Below, piece after piece: positions 1 to 9,138 of a DNA stretch of 64,000 nucleotides. Position numbers and translations under genes: made by a program. This stretch comes from DATBFG01 sp036558645 (GTDB lineage: Bacteria > Acidobacteriota > Terriglobia > Terriglobales > Acidobacteriaceae): the NCBI GenBank assembly GCA_036558645.1, contig DATBFG010000007.1, positions 62,001 through 126,000 of the forward strand, written 5' to 3'. Numbering within the stretch: the stretch's first letter is position 1; every line of letters starts with the position of its first letter. Under the pieces are notes generated by a model. The model was not told the origin of the DNA, did not search any database, and worked only from the letters and a program-made list of their open reading frames with translations.

Positions 1-17
1 GAAGTGTTCGCTTTCGG

Positions 18-713
18 TTAACCCTGATAGAGGCCCATCTTCTTGATGTATTCCGCCACGCAAGGTTCGACAAACCGGGTCAAGGGTTTCCTGGCAGCAA
101 CAGCATGACGGATAGCGGTTGCGGACACCGGCTCGTTGACGTTATCAAGCAGGTGGAGAGTAACTCCAGATAGGACCATGTGTCCCTTAACTGGCTGTTT
201 TGTAAATGGCTTGGTCACTGAAGGTGTTGGGCGGAGTTTTTCCGGCAGGGCATTGGCCACATCTGCCAAGGAATAGCCGGGACGGCTTCCGACTATGAAG
301 TCGCATTCTCGCAACAGGGCCTCTGCCTGATGCCATTTCGCGATATCGGCAAATGCGTCAACCCCGATGAGGAAGAATAAGCGATCGCTTTTCTTGAGCC
401 TCTGTTTGATCCGATGTACCGTGTCGATGCTGTAATTCGGTTGTGCACGTTTGCCCTTCGCACCGGAAGCCACAAATTCCTCAGGGGCTTCGAGCAGGGA
501 CGGGACAAATTGCTTGTCGTTCTGTGTAGCTAGTGCCACCATGGTGTAGCGGTGTACATAAGAAACGGTCGCTTGATCTTGTTTATGGGGAGGCAGACTG
601 GCTGGGACGAATAACACGCCTCCTAAATCACAACGCTCCACTGCAGCCCGGGCCAGAGCCAAATGTCCACGATGAATGGGATCAAACGTGCCGCCTAGCA
701 GACCGATGTTCAT
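18..713 (-). CDS. nadD: Nicotinate-mononucleotide adenylyltransferase
   Basis: Cytosolic enzyme that joins nicotinate mononucleotide and ATP to give deamido-NAD in NAD synthesis. Residues 7-17 carry the nucleotidyltransferase signature GGTFDPIHRGH, and the second family motif appears as VSATAIRHA near residue 196. The length, about 231 aa, is near the usual 190-220. An upstream TTG at 719 is also in frame, but ATG 713 gives the canonical MNIGLLGG start, so it is preferred. In many bacteria nadD follows obgE directly. Here a plus-strand sensor kinase gene lies between the two, so nadD needs its own promoter, which I could not pick out in the spacer upstream. Confidence 0.93.
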   Translation of the reverse strand: MNIGLLGGTFDPIHRGHLALARAAVERCDLGGVLFVPASLPPHKQDQATVSYVHRYTMVALATQNDKQFVPSLLEAPEEFVASGAKGKRAQPNYSIDTVHRIKQRLKKSDRLFFLIGVDAFADIAKWHQAEALLRECDFIVGSRPGYSLADVANALPEKLRPTPSVTKPFTKQPVKGHMVLSGVTLHLLDNVNEPVSATAIRHAVAARKPLTRFVEPCVAEYIKKMGLYQG

Positions 714-916
714 TGGCAATCGCGCAAGTATGGCGCGGGGACGGGAAAGGATACCGTATGGTTACCAAAAATCATATTTCAAGATTCACAGAGGGGACGT
801 GTCCAGATTCCTGCTATTGCCTTCGAATGTACATATTGGGCTAAACGCTAACTAGTTCTGCATCCAATGAACTACCGTAACTCGCAAGTACCTGGATTGG
901 CAAATAGGATGTCGAC

Positions 917-3202
917 ATGCGAGTGATGCTCCCCCTGTTTCGCACTCGTCCCGTCCCTGCCGCCCGTGCGCCAATCCTGCGCTACGGCGTGGCCGTTCTG
1001 AGCATTATCCTCGCTCTGATCCCAGCGTTGATGCTCTCCGACGTAGTCGAAAGCCGGCTGGTCGTATTCGCCGTCGCAATCATGGTAAGCGCGTGGTACG
1101 GGGGTTGGAAGCCCGGCCTGGTTGCAACTGCCTTTGCTCTTACTGTCAGCAGCTATTTCTCGCTTGAGCACGCTAAAACCGGCGCGGATTACCAAAAGGC
1201 CATCATTCATCTTGGACTTTTTGTCGTTGTGGCGCTTCTGATCTGTTGGTTCAATGCCGCGCTGCGTTCGGCCCAGGAGGGATTACGCCGGTCAGAGATG
1301 AATTTTCGGTCGCTGGTGACCAATGCTCCATATGGAATCTGCCGTTGCGCCTCGGACGGCGTTGTTCTTGGAGTGAATCCCGCTTTTGTAATCGAGTTTG
1401 GCTACTCGTCGGCATCGGATCTCGTAGGCAGCAATCTTGCCAACTTCTATGTGGACTCGCAGGAGTGGTTCACGCTAGCTGACTACTTTCGCTCTCTTCA
1501 GCCATTCACGGGGCTCGGCGCCGAATGGAAGCGCAAGGATGGCAGCGCAACATCAGTCCGGCTTTCTGGCAGGGCTATTCGCGATGAAGGGAATGAAATC
1601 TTCTTTGAGCTTTTTACCGAGGACGTGACAGAGCGGCGAGCCCTTGAACAACAGCTTCGCCAAGCGCAGAAAATGGAAGCCGTGGGCCGCTTGGCTGGTG
1701 GCGTCGCGCATGACTTCAACAACCTGCTGATGGTGATCTCCGGATATTCCGAGTTCCTGCTGGAAAAGACGATCGGGAGGGATGATTTGCGAGGGCCCGC
1801 ACAAGAGATTGCCAACGCGGCGCAACGCGCAACTTCTCTCACTCGCCAGTTGCTTGCGTTCAGCCGTAAGCAGATGCTCGCCCCCAAGGTGCTCGACCTC
1901 AATGAAATTGTCACCGAGAACCTGAAGATGTTGACCCGCCTCATCGGTGAAGACATCGATCTGGTAATGGTGCCCAGTCATGACATCGGAGTTGTCAAGG
2001 CAGATCCAGGCCAGATTGAGCAAGTCATCATGAACCTGGCGGTCAATGCTCGCGATGCCATGCCACATGGGGGCAAGCTCACCATCGAAACCGCGAACGT
2101 GTCGGTGGATGCCTCAAACGCGCGCCTTCATGCTCCTGTCCCGCCCGGCGAATTCGTCCTGCTGACGATCAGCGACAACGGCATGGGCATGGACGCGGAA
2201 ACACTAAGCCACATTTTCGAGCCATTTTTTACAACTAAGGGGCTCAAGGGCACGGGCTTAGGCCTTTCCATGGCCTATGGAATTGTCAAACAAAGCGGGG
2301 GGTACATTCTGGTTTCGAGTGAGGCGGAAAAAGGAGCAACCTTCAGGATTTACCTGCCGCGGGTCATGGAGACTCCAGAAACAGTGCGCGTCTCGGAAAG
2401 CCCCTCTCCGATTGTCGTTTCCGAGCCGGCACACGAGACCATCCTTCTGGTTGAGGATGAAATCAACCTTCGCCGGTTGGCGTGCCAGTATCTACAGAAC
2501 CAGGGTTATACAGTTCTCGAGGCGGCAGACGGTGGCGAAGCATTGCGAATCTCAGAAGCTTACCCTCAGGTTGTTCACTTGCTCTTAACCGATGTCATCA
2601 TGCCTGGAATCAACGGAAGAGAACTCGCCCAGCGAATCTCGGCAGTGCGTCCGGAAACGAAAATACTTTACATGTCCGGCTATACCGAGAATGCGATTGG
2701 GCATAACGGCACTCTGGAGCCCGGTATCACACTCCTCCAGAAGCCCTTTACTTTACCCGCCCTGAAAGTCAAAGTGCGGGAGATGTTAGATGCCCCATAC
2801 CCTCGGGAGGCCCCTATGACTGCACAATATGCCGCACAAATGCCCATTCGACGCACTCGCGAAAAGGTTTCCACACCTTTACGAGCACAGCGTTTCGATC
2901 TTCATCTGCCACTCAAGTATCGCCTGGTGGGAGAAGACGACTGGCGGGAAGGCACGACTGAAAACATCAGCCGGTCTGGCGTATTGTTCCGCGTGCCGGA
3001 GGCGATCCCCACTCACTCGCAGCTTGAGATTTACCTAGTTCTTCCTGCGGAGATTGCGGGATTGTCGGCAGCAGAAGTCGTTTGTCGAGGAGAAATTGTT
3101 CGCACGTCCGCTCCAGAGCAGCCGTCTATGCACCCAGCCGTCGCAGCAAAAATTTTGCAGTACCACTTTCAGCATGGATCGCCGGTGCCGACTGCTTCGT
3201 AA
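917..3202 (+). CDS. Membrane hybrid sensor histidine kinase with receiver and C-terminal PilZ domain
   Basis: Two-component signalling protein, 761 aa. Residues about 20-110 hold several hydrophobic segments like the KdpD-type DUF4118 sensor. A PAS domain follows (about 130-240), then HisKA with the H-box GRLAGGVAHDFNN (phospho-His near 265), and HATPase_c with the DNGMGM and GTGLGLS boxes. A receiver domain (about 510-625) has LLLTDVIMPG, with the acceptor Asp near 559. The last 120 residues look like a PilZ domain, with NISRSGV matching the D/NxSxxG motif. The start has AGGA 7 nt upstream. Known: such kinases pass phosphate to their own receiver. Inferred: the PilZ end may bind cyclic di-GMP or act as a protein-interaction module. 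No DNA-binding partner gene is adjacent. Confidence 0.88.
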   Translation: MRVMLPLFRTRPVPAARAPILRYGVAVLSIILALIPALMLSDVVESRLVVFAVAIMVSAWYGGWKPGLVATAFALTVSSYFSLEHAKTGADYQKAIIHLGLFVVVALLICWFNAALRSAQEGLRRSEMNFRSLVTNAPYGICRCASDGVVLGVNPAFVIEFGYSSASDLVGSNLANFYVDSQEWFTLADYFRSLQPFTGLGAEWKRKDGSATSVRLSGRAIRDEGNEIFFELFTEDVTERRALEQQLRQAQKMEAVGRLAGGVAHDFNNLLMVISGYSEFLLEKTIGRDDLRGPAQEIANAAQRATSLTRQLLAFSRKQMLAPKVLDLNEIVTENLKMLTRLIGEDIDLVMVPSHDIGVVKADPGQIEQVIMNLAVNARDAMPHGGKLTIETANVSVDASNARLHAPVPPGEFVLLTISDNGMGMDAETLSHIFEPFFTTKGLKGTGLGLSMAYGIVKQSGGYILVSSEAEKGATFRIYLPRVMETPETVRVSESPSPIVVSEPAHETILLVEDEINLRRLACQYLQNQGYTVLEAADGGEALRISEAYPQVVHLLLTDVIMPGINGRELAQRISAVRPETKILYMSGYTENAIGHNGTLEPGITLLQKPFTLPALKVKVREMLDAPYPREAPMTAQYAAQMPIRRTREKVSTPLRAQRFDLHLPLKYRLVGEDDWREGTTENISRSGVLFRVPEAIPTHSQLEIYLVLPAEIAGLSAAEVVCRGEIVRTSAPEQPSMHPAVAAKILQYHFQHGSPVPTAS

Positions 3203-3224
3203 GGCGTGTTGAGTCAGCGTGCGG

Positions 3225-4325
3225 TTACTTGCCGACCTTTCGTCCTTGGAGCGAACTGTCTTGTTTTTCGTTGGTGTCGGGATCTGCTGCGTCACTCAAT
3301 GGCTCTTGTGCCGCTGACTTGCGGCTCGCTTCCACGCTTGCCGCAAGGGCATGCTTTAAGTCCTCGATGCCCTTGCCGGTAACGGCCGAGATGGCAAGCA
3401 ACTCGTGGCCGCGCTTTTTGCAGTAGCGTTTGAGTTTCGCCAGCTTGTCGTTGTTCGCAACGTCGATTTTTGACGCCACCATGATCACCGGCTTTCGTTC
3501 GAGGCTGGCACCAAAGCTGGCCAACTCTCCCTCAATCACTTCTACGTCCTTGACGGGGTCAGGACGGCCACTCGCGTCAGAAACATCGACGAGGTGAACT
3601 AGTACCCGCGTACGTTCAATATGTCGAAGAAACTGCGTCCCGAGTCCCGCGCCGGTGTGAGCTCCTTCGATCAATCCCGGGATGTCGGCAACAACGAAGC
3701 TCTTCTCATCGTTGTCCCCAACAGCAACTACTCCGAGGTTCGGCTGTAACGTCGTAAACGGATAATCGGCAATCTTAGGGCGTGCAGCTGAGATGCGGGA
3801 GATCAGCGTGGACTTGCCAACATTTGGATATCCAACCAACCCGGCATCGGCGAGAAGCTTTAACTCGAGCCGGAATGTTCGCTCTTCCCCTGGACGCCCG
3901 TCTTCATGCTCGCGAGGAGCCTGGTGGGTAGAAGTCGCAAAACGCGCGTTCCCCCGACCGCCTCTTCCGCCGTGGGCAATGACAACGCGCTCGTCAGCCT
4001 GCTGAAAGTCATGAACCTTCTCCCCGGTATCTGCGTCGTACACGATCGTCCCCACCGGCACCTTAAGCACGACACCCTCTCCCTCACGCCCCGTCCGATT
4101 CGATCCTTCACCATGACGTCCGCGTTGCGCCTTGTATTCAGGGTTGAACCGAAAATGAACCAGGGTATTGTGCCGCTCGCTGGATTCCATGATGACATCG
4201 CCGCCATGGCCGCCATCGCCGCCAGAGGGGCCGCCTCGTGGAACAAACTTCTCCCTTCGGAAAGCAAGGCAGCCATTGCCACCATCGCCGGCCTTCACAC
4301 GAATTGTTGCTTCATCGATGAACAT
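3225..4325 (-). CDS. obgE: GTPase Obg (50S ribosome assembly)
   Basis: Essential P-loop GTPase of late large-subunit assembly and stress signalling. The Gly-rich Obg domain starts at the N-terminus (RVKAGDGGNGCLAFRREKF, then repeated GG steps). The G domain has the P-loop GYPNVGKST, followed by DYPFTT, DIPGLIEGA and the base-specificity region with MVASKID. Length is 366 aa. The C-terminal 40 residues are a short acidic/Ser-rich tail rather than a long OCT or TGS domain. The gene lies downstream of rplU-rpmA in the usual order, but a terminator-like hairpin separates it from rpmA, so expression may depend on read-through or its own promoter. Confidence 0.96.
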   Translation of the reverse strand: MFIDEATIRVKAGDGGNGCLAFRREKFVPRGGPSGGDGGHGGDVIMESSERHNTLVHFRFNPEYKAQRGRHGEGSNRTGREGEGVVLKVPVGTIVYDADTGEKVHDFQQADERVVIAHGGRGGRGNARFATSTHQAPREHEDGRPGEERTFRLELKLLADAGLVGYPNVGKSTLISRISAARPKIADYPFTTLQPNLGVVAVGDNDEKSFVVADIPGLIEGAHTGAGLGTQFLRHIERTRVLVHLVDVSDASGRPDPVKDVEVIEGELASFGASLERKPVIMVASKIDVANNDKLAKLKRYCKKRGHELLAISAVTGKGIEDLKHALAASVEASRKSAAQEPLSDAADPDTNEKQDSSLQGRKVGK

Positions 4326-4412
4326 GAACTTCAGTCGTCAGCTATGAGTCGTCAGTCTTCAGTAAATCGAACTTTGTCGTGAATCTCGGTGATCACTGCG
4401 GTTCAAGGCCTT

Positions 4413-4442
4413 AACGAAAACGCCCCGGCGATCGCCGAGGCG
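4413..4442 (-). terminator. Rho-independent terminator after rpmA
   Basis: Read on the minus strand, CGCCTCGGCG, AT, CGCCGGGGCG forms a 10-bp stem (one G-T pair) followed by TTTTCGTT. It sits between rpmA and obgE. It probably ends or attenuates the ribosomal-protein transcript before obgE. The 2-nt loop is tight, so the real loop may use 4 nt or more. Confidence 0.7.
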
Positions 4443-4484
4443 TGGTCACGCGGAAATTCGCGCGATCCTGGCTAATTTCGGAAG

Positions 4485-4748
4485 TTACTTTGCTTCCACT
4501 GGTTCAATCATGACATAGCGCCCCATCGAACCACGGTCCATGAACTTAATACGGCCGGAAACTTTGGCGAACAAGGTGTCATCTTTCCCGCGGCCAACGT
4601 TCAACCCGGGCTTTACCTTTGTTCCACGCTGGCGGACGATGATCGTTCCTCCGGGGACCAACTGACCTCCGAAGGCCTTAAAACCGAGGCGCTGCGAATT
4701 CGAATCGCGCCCATTTCGTGAACTACCTAATCCCTTTTTATGTGCCAT
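4485..4748 (-). CDS. rpmA: 50S ribosomal protein L27
   Basis: Large-subunit protein whose N-terminus reaches the peptidyl-transferase centre. The sequence begins MAHKKGLGSSRNGRDSNSQR and continues GGQLVPGGTIIVRQRGTK, both textbook L27, with 87 aa in total. It lacks the extra cleaved N-terminal leader seen in Firmicutes. It lies 102 nt downstream of rplU, and the pair should be co-transcribed. The spacer is AT-rich with short repeated elements. Confidence 0.98.
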   Translation of the reverse strand: MAHKKGLGSSRNGRDSNSQRLGFKAFGGQLVPGGTIIVRQRGTKVKPGLNVGRGKDDTLFAKVSGRIKFMDRGSMGRYVMIEPVEAK

Positions 4749-4850
4749 AGCTCATCTCAAATTTTGAAATTTGGAATCGGTAACTTGGTAATTTGGAAAT
4801 CGCATGCGGTAATCGCCAAACTACAAAATCTTCAAATTCCCCGATCTTGC

Positions 4851-5324
4851 TCACTTCTTTTTCTTCGCAGCCGACTTCTTCGGAGCTGCCTTCTTGACAG
4901 CCGCTTTCTTTTTAGCTTTCGCTTTCGGCGCAGCGGCTTCTGCCGTTTCTTTCGCGGCTGTCTTTTTTACCTTGGGTTCTTTCTTCGGAAGCTCTGGCGC
5001 CTTGAACGACTGCCCATCGAACGCGATCTCAGTAATGCGAACAGCGGTGAATGCCTGCCGATGCCCACGCAATTTCTTGTACTGCTTCTTCCGCTTGTAG
5101 TGGAAGACGATAACCTTGTCGCCACGGCCGTGCTCGACGACTTCGCCAAAAACATGCGTATCTGCCGATGCTTTACCGATCTGTCCAGCTTCGCCTGAAA
5201 CCGCCAGCACATCGCCGAACTCCACGCGACCCTCAGTGCCCGTGCCCTGCTGGCTCTCTACACGAATCACATCGCCGGGCGCTACCCGGTACTGCTTTCC
5301 ACCCGTGCGGATGACCGCGTACAT
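4851..5324 (-). CDS. rplU: 50S ribosomal protein L21 with Lys/Ala-rich tail
   Basis: Large-subunit assembly protein. Residues 1-103 are ordinary L21 (MYAVIRTGGKQYRVAPGD, with KRKKQYKKLRGHRQ near 80). About 54 extra residues follow, made almost only of Lys, Ala and Pro (for example KKAAVKKAAPKKS), giving 157 aa against the usual ~103. Such basic low-complexity tails probably contact rRNA or are disordered; that is inference. The start is set by GGAGG 7 nt upstream of ATG 5324. First gene of the rplU-rpmA unit, served by the promoter at 5479-5508. Confidence 0.97.
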   Translation of the reverse strand: MYAVIRTGGKQYRVAPGDVIRVESQQGTGTEGRVEFGDVLAVSGEAGQIGKASADTHVFGEVVEHGRGDKVIVFHYKRKKQYKKLRGHRQAFTAVRITEIAFDGQSFKAPELPKKEPKVKKTAAKETAEAAAPKAKAKKKAAVKKAAPKKSAAKKKK

Positions 5325-5478
5325 ACCTATGCCTCCGTAAAATCAATACCGGTCGCACACCCGCGCGATCCGGGAACCCTGCTCATCTCTCTTTGCTTGC
5401 TGTTTGACCGCTTTCGGCTCTCAACGCCACAACGCGGGCGGCTCCAGAACGGACCCGCAAGTACAGGCAAACTCAACT

Positions 5479-5508
5479 ATTTTATCGTGTTATTCTCGGC
5501 TTGGTCAA
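5479..5508 (-). promoter_or_regulatory. Sigma-70-type promoter for rplU-rpmA
   Basis: On the minus strand TTGACC (5508-5503) and TAAAAT (5484-5479) are 18 nt apart, close to the sigma-70 consensus. Transcription would start near 5472, leaving a leader of about 145 nt before rplU. That is long enough for L21-type leader control, although I do not recognise a known leader motif. Confidence 0.72.
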
Positions 5509-5584
5509 ACTAACCGCGGTATTGCCGCCTCCGCAATGTGCCCATGTCTAATTCGCCTTCTCAATTTGATGTAACATCCACCGC

Positions 5585-5887
5585 ATGCTGGGTGGACGCA
5601 CCTCCGAGCAGTGGATCGCGAAATATTCCAGCAGCCACCAGCATCCGGTCAACCGCGCCTGCCATACGCTAGGCATTCCAATCATTATCCTTTCTGCTGG
5701 ACTTGCGATTGCCGGATTTTTCTTCCACCCGCTTTGGATCTACGCGGCATGGCTTTTCGTCCTGGGATGGGCGTTACAGTTTGTGGGCCACGCCGTCGAG
5801 GGTAAGGCTCCTGAATTCTTCCACGACTGGCGCTTCTTGTTGGTTGGAGTTCGCTGGTGGTGGGCTAAGGTCCGCGGCAAGGCCTGA
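5585..5887 (+). CDS. Mpo1-like / DUF962 small membrane protein
   Basis: 100-aa membrane protein of the DUF962 (Mpo1-like) family. The typical features are a short polar head with HQHPVNRACHTLGIP, two hydrophobic segments (about 28-45 and 50-68), and GHAVEGKAPEFF, with conserved His and Glu. Yeast Mpo1 is an Fe(II) dioxygenase that shortens 2-hydroxy fatty acids. Bacterial members are largely uncharacterised, so the reaction here is only inferred. The gene stands alone, divergent from rplU, with no strong Shine-Dalgarno sequence. Confidence 0.85.
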   Translation: MLGGRTSEQWIAKYSSSHQHPVNRACHTLGIPIIILSAGLAIAGFFFHPLWIYAAWLFVLGWALQFVGHAVEGKAPEFFHDWRFLLVGVRWWWAKVRGKA

Positions 5888-6009
5888 TTCAGGACAGACC
5901 TAACGCTCGCGGCAGGGGACGTCTGAGACCCCGCTACGGCTCAACTTCGAGTGGTTGGAGCTTTGCACTTGCTTGTGCGACAATTCGTCCGCTAAAGGAG
6001 GAAACCCCA

Positions 6010-6477
6010 ATGCAGAAGCTCATTCTGACCGTGATGTCGATTCTCGCTCTCAGTCTCGCCAGCTTCGCCGCGCCAAAATCATCGAGCAAAATGTCTGGCG
6101 GAGCTCCGGATAAAGCCCTCATGCAAAAGATCTGGGATGGCTGGGCCACGCTCAATCCTGACATCGTCGCGCAATACTACGCCAGCGGTCCGCACACCTA
6201 TTTCGACATCGCTCCGGTAAAGTACAACAGCTGGGATGAGTACAGCGCTGGCGTGAAGCAAGTTCTCGCCGGCTATACCAGCGGTACCTGCAAGGTGAAC
6301 GACGACGCCCAAATCCACACCGCCGGCGACTACGTCTGGGGATCAGCCACCATCGCCACCGACCTCGTGAAAGGCACCAAGCACGATATGGCTACCATGC
6401 GCTGGACGGTGATCTGGGGCAAGCAGGATGGCAAGTGGGTCATCGTGCACGAGCACGTGTCAGAGCCCATTCAGTAG
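6010..6477 (+). CDS. Secreted SnoaL/DUF4440-like (NTF2 fold) protein
   Basis: 155 aa with a clear signal peptide (Lys at 4, hydrophobic core LTVMSILALSLASFA, cleavage after about residue 21). The rest has the SnoaL-like / DUF4440 pattern: a helix with KALMQKIWDGWATLN, then a beta-rich part ending in MRWTVIWGKQDGKWVIVHEH. NTF2-fold proteins of this kind may be enzymes or small-ligand carriers, and the sequence does not say which. A very strong Shine-Dalgarno sequence (AAAGGAGG, 5994-6001) fixes the start and suggests high expression. It is monocistronic and convergent with the FG-GAP gene. Confidence 0.8.
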   Translation: MQKLILTVMSILALSLASFAAPKSSSKMSGGAPDKALMQKIWDGWATLNPDIVAQYYASGPHTYFDIAPVKYNSWDEYSAGVKQVLAGYTSGTCKVNDDAQIHTAGDYVWGSATIATDLVKGTKHDMATMRWTVIWGKQDGKWVIVHEHVSEPIQ

Positions 6478-6498
6478 GATCCTCCGGGGGTAAGCCCT

Positions 6499-9012
6499 CT
6501 ACGGCAGCACCTTCTGCACTAGCGCGGGCGCCTTGTGGCGGTTGTAGTTGGAGTCTCCCTGGTACAAGGCTCCAATGGTGTGATTCCCGGCACTGAGCGT
6601 CGATGTCGTAAAGCTCGCCTTCCCGCCGGAAATCGTCGCCGTCCCCAGGGTCTGGTTCCCATCTTTGAACGTCACCTTGCCTGTTGGCACCGGCAAGCCT
6701 GACTCTAGGCTCTGTCTGATTTTCAGAGTAAATGTGACACTCTCTCCCACATGCGACGGATTCAGCGAAGAAGTCAGCCGCAACGCCGTCCCACCGGTGT
6801 TCAGCAGGACGTTCAACAACGAACTCAACCCACTCCCTGCAGCCAGGTCCATGGCCCCATCACCATTGAAATCGGTCGCGACTAGCGGATACGGAACCAT
6901 CCCGGTTTCGTAATCCACACGCTTCTGAAATGTCCCATCGCCGTTGCCCCGCAAAATGCTGAGAGTATCGCCCGAGAGCTGTCCGGTATTCGCAACCGCG
7001 AGATCGATCTTGCCGTCGCCATTGAAATCCGCGGCCACCAGCCCAGCGGGAAGCAGACCGGTTCCGTAATCGACATAATCCTGAAAGCTTCCGTCGCCAT
7101 TTCCCAGCAGCACGCTAACGGTATAGCGGTATTCCTCGGAGGCCGCGAGATCGAGCTTTCCATCGCCATTGAAGTCTGCCAGCACTACGAATAAGGGAGC
7201 GTTTGGATTAGGACCTACAGCGTACTCCACGTGCGGCTGCAGCGTGCCATCGCCATTCCCCAGCAGCACGCTGATAGCACCGGTTGTGTTGCCTAACGGG
7301 TTCGAATCGCTGACCGCAACATCGATCTTGTGGTCACCATTTATGTCACCGATAGCAATCGAGGAGGGGTAACTCCCAGTGTCATAGTCCACGCGTGGCT
7401 GAAAAGTTCCATTCCCGTTTCCCAGAAAGACGCTGATGGATCCGGTCGCCTGGTTGTTGGTCGTGATGATATCCAGTTTCCCGTCTCCATTGAGATCGAT
7501 CACCCCGAGACCAGTGGGATTTCCCAGGACTGGATAAACCGCCGGCGCGCGAAATGTTCCATCCCCTTTTCCCCGCAGAACATTGATTGAATTGTCGGTG
7601 GCACATGCCACCACAGCATCAAGGTTGCCGTCTGCGTTGAAGTCACCCACCGCAATCCCAGCGGGTTCCACCCCAACGTCTTGGTCGAGCCGATCCTCGA
7701 ACGTACCATCCGGCTTCCCCAGAAAGACGCTGACTTGGTTGACGTAGTAGTCACCGGAGATCATGTCTACATGCCCATCGTGATTGAAGTCGCCCAAGGC
7801 CAGCGCAATCGGCTGAGCCGGGGTGGTGTAATCTCGCCGTGCGCGCATGGTCCCATTGCTGTTGGCAAGAAACACCAGGGCCTGAGGCGTACCAAATACT
7901 TCTCCACCGCCGACGATGTCATCTCGGCCGTCGCCATTCAAATCGCCGCCGGAGATTCGATAAATCCGCACCCCTCCGCCGTACAGAAGACGGGCTTGCA
8001 AAGTCCCGTCACCATTCCCGAACAGCACGCCGGCGCCTTGGTCTTCCGCGAGTGCCACATCAACTTTTCCATCTCCATTGAAGTCTCCGGTCTTGATGTC
8101 CAGTCCGGGCCCCGGGAAGTCTCTGGGTGTCTGAAACGTGCCATCGCCATTCCCTAACAGAGTTCCGACGCCATTGTCGTTCGTCACCGCCAGATCAAGA
8201 TGGCCGTCGCTGTTCAAGTCATTTGCAGCCAGGAAGAACGGATGGGGACCCGTCGGAATCGAAATGGGCGACTGCAGTCCGCCCAACCCATCACCCAGGA
8301 AAAGAAGGATGGCGGCCGCATAATAGTTGGACACGGCAACATCGGCATTCCCATCTTCATTAAAATCCCCGCTGATGGTGCCGGTTGGATTCTGCCCTGC
8401 CGGGTAATCAACCTGCGCTTGCAGGGTGCCATCACCATTTCCGAGGAACACGCTGACAACCCCGTTCCCCGAGCCTCCGGTAGCAACTACATCAAGATTT
8501 CCATCGTGATTCAGATCCGTGATTATCGGCGAACCTGTGTACATCCCCGAGGGATAATCGGTCCGCGCCTGCAGAGTTCCATCTCCGTTCCCGAGTAACA
8601 CGCTCACTCTGCCCACGCGGCCTCCGTTTGTGGTGACCACATCGAGGCTTCCATCGCGGTTCAGATCGCCCAGAGCAACCGCACATTCCTGAACTTGGGG
8701 ACCAGGAAAATCCCGATGGCCCTGGAACGTGCCGTCGCCATTGCCTAACAGTGTGCTGACCGAACCAAATCCGCAAGTGACGATATCCAGTTTGCCATCA
8801 TGGTTAAGGTCTCCGACGGCCGAAGGAGCTCCAGAGTCAGAAGTCGATGCGACTGGAAAGTGACTCGCCTCCAGAAATTCCGTGGCTTGCGCGCTTGCTC
8901 GGGGTAGGCAGAAACAACTCAGCGCGAAGAGGCATAGAGATAGCAGAGCATGGCGGCGATGGAAGCGCGTTGGCTGGTGCGAGATCCGATTCGAGCAACG
9001 AAGGCATTTCAT
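6499..9012 (-). CDS. Secreted FG-GAP/VCBS repeat protein with C-terminal Ig-like domain
   Basis: 837 aa. An N-terminal export signal (hydrophobic LLSLCLFALSCFCLPRASA, residues about 23-42) precedes a long array of roughly 15-18 repeats of about 45 aa. Each repeat has an Asp-rich calcium-loop segment such as DLNHDGKLDIV and a LGNGDGTFQ-type segment. This is the integrin-alpha/VCBS propeller pattern and would give two or more seven-bladed propellers. The last ~95 residues are an Ig-like domain (VTFKDGNQTLGTATI, DSNYN). Probably an extracellular or surface adhesion or binding protein; the ligand is unknown. GAGG lies 7 nt before ATG 9012. Confidence 0.88.
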   Translation of the reverse strand: MKCLRCSNRISHQPTRFHRRHALLSLCLFALSCFCLPRASAQATEFLEASHFPVASTSDSGAPSAVGDLNHDGKLDIVTCGFGSVSTLLGNGDGTFQGHRDFPGPQVQECAVALGDLNRDGSLDVVTTNGGRVGRVSVLLGNGDGTLQARTDYPSGMYTGSPIITDLNHDGNLDVVATGGSGNGVVSVFLGNGDGTLQAQVDYPAGQNPTGTISGDFNEDGNADVAVSNYYAAAILLFLGDGLGGLQSPISIPTGPHPFFLAANDLNSDGHLDLAVTNDNGVGTLLGNGDGTFQTPRDFPGPGLDIKTGDFNGDGKVDVALAEDQGAGVLFGNGDGTLQARLLYGGGVRIYRISGGDLNGDGRDDIVGGGEVFGTPQALVFLANSNGTMRARRDYTTPAQPIALALGDFNHDGHVDMISGDYYVNQVSVFLGKPDGTFEDRLDQDVGVEPAGIAVGDFNADGNLDAVVACATDNSINVLRGKGDGTFRAPAVYPVLGNPTGLGVIDLNGDGKLDIITTNNQATGSISVFLGNGNGTFQPRVDYDTGSYPSSIAIGDINGDHKIDVAVSDSNPLGNTTGAISVLLGNGDGTLQPHVEYAVGPNPNAPLFVVLADFNGDGKLDLAASEEYRYTVSVLLGNGDGSFQDYVDYGTGLLPAGLVAADFNGDGKIDLAVANTGQLSGDTLSILRGNGDGTFQKRVDYETGMVPYPLVATDFNGDGAMDLAAGSGLSSLLNVLLNTGGTALRLTSSLNPSHVGESVTFTLKIRQSLESGLPVPTGKVTFKDGNQTLGTATISGGKASFTTSTLSAGNHTIGALYQGDSNYNRHKAPALVQKVLP

Positions 9013-9138
9013 GACAAACCTCGGGCCGATAATTGTTAGTTGAGGTCGAGGGTGGCAGTCGTGGGGGAAAAAGCGTTGGGGATGTTAGCACAGGTACCGC
9101 TCTTGCGAGAACGGGGAAGGTTGTAAATTCTCGCCAGG

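Noticed and set aside
4749..4850. AT-rich TTTGAAATTTGG-like repeats as a riboswitch or leader
   Set aside because: Only degenerate short repeats between rplU and rpmA, with no stable paired structure visible.
6499..9012. Periodic repeats resembling a CRISPR or satellite array
   Set aside because: Periodicity follows the FG-GAP protein repeats; units vary and are in frame, so no array.
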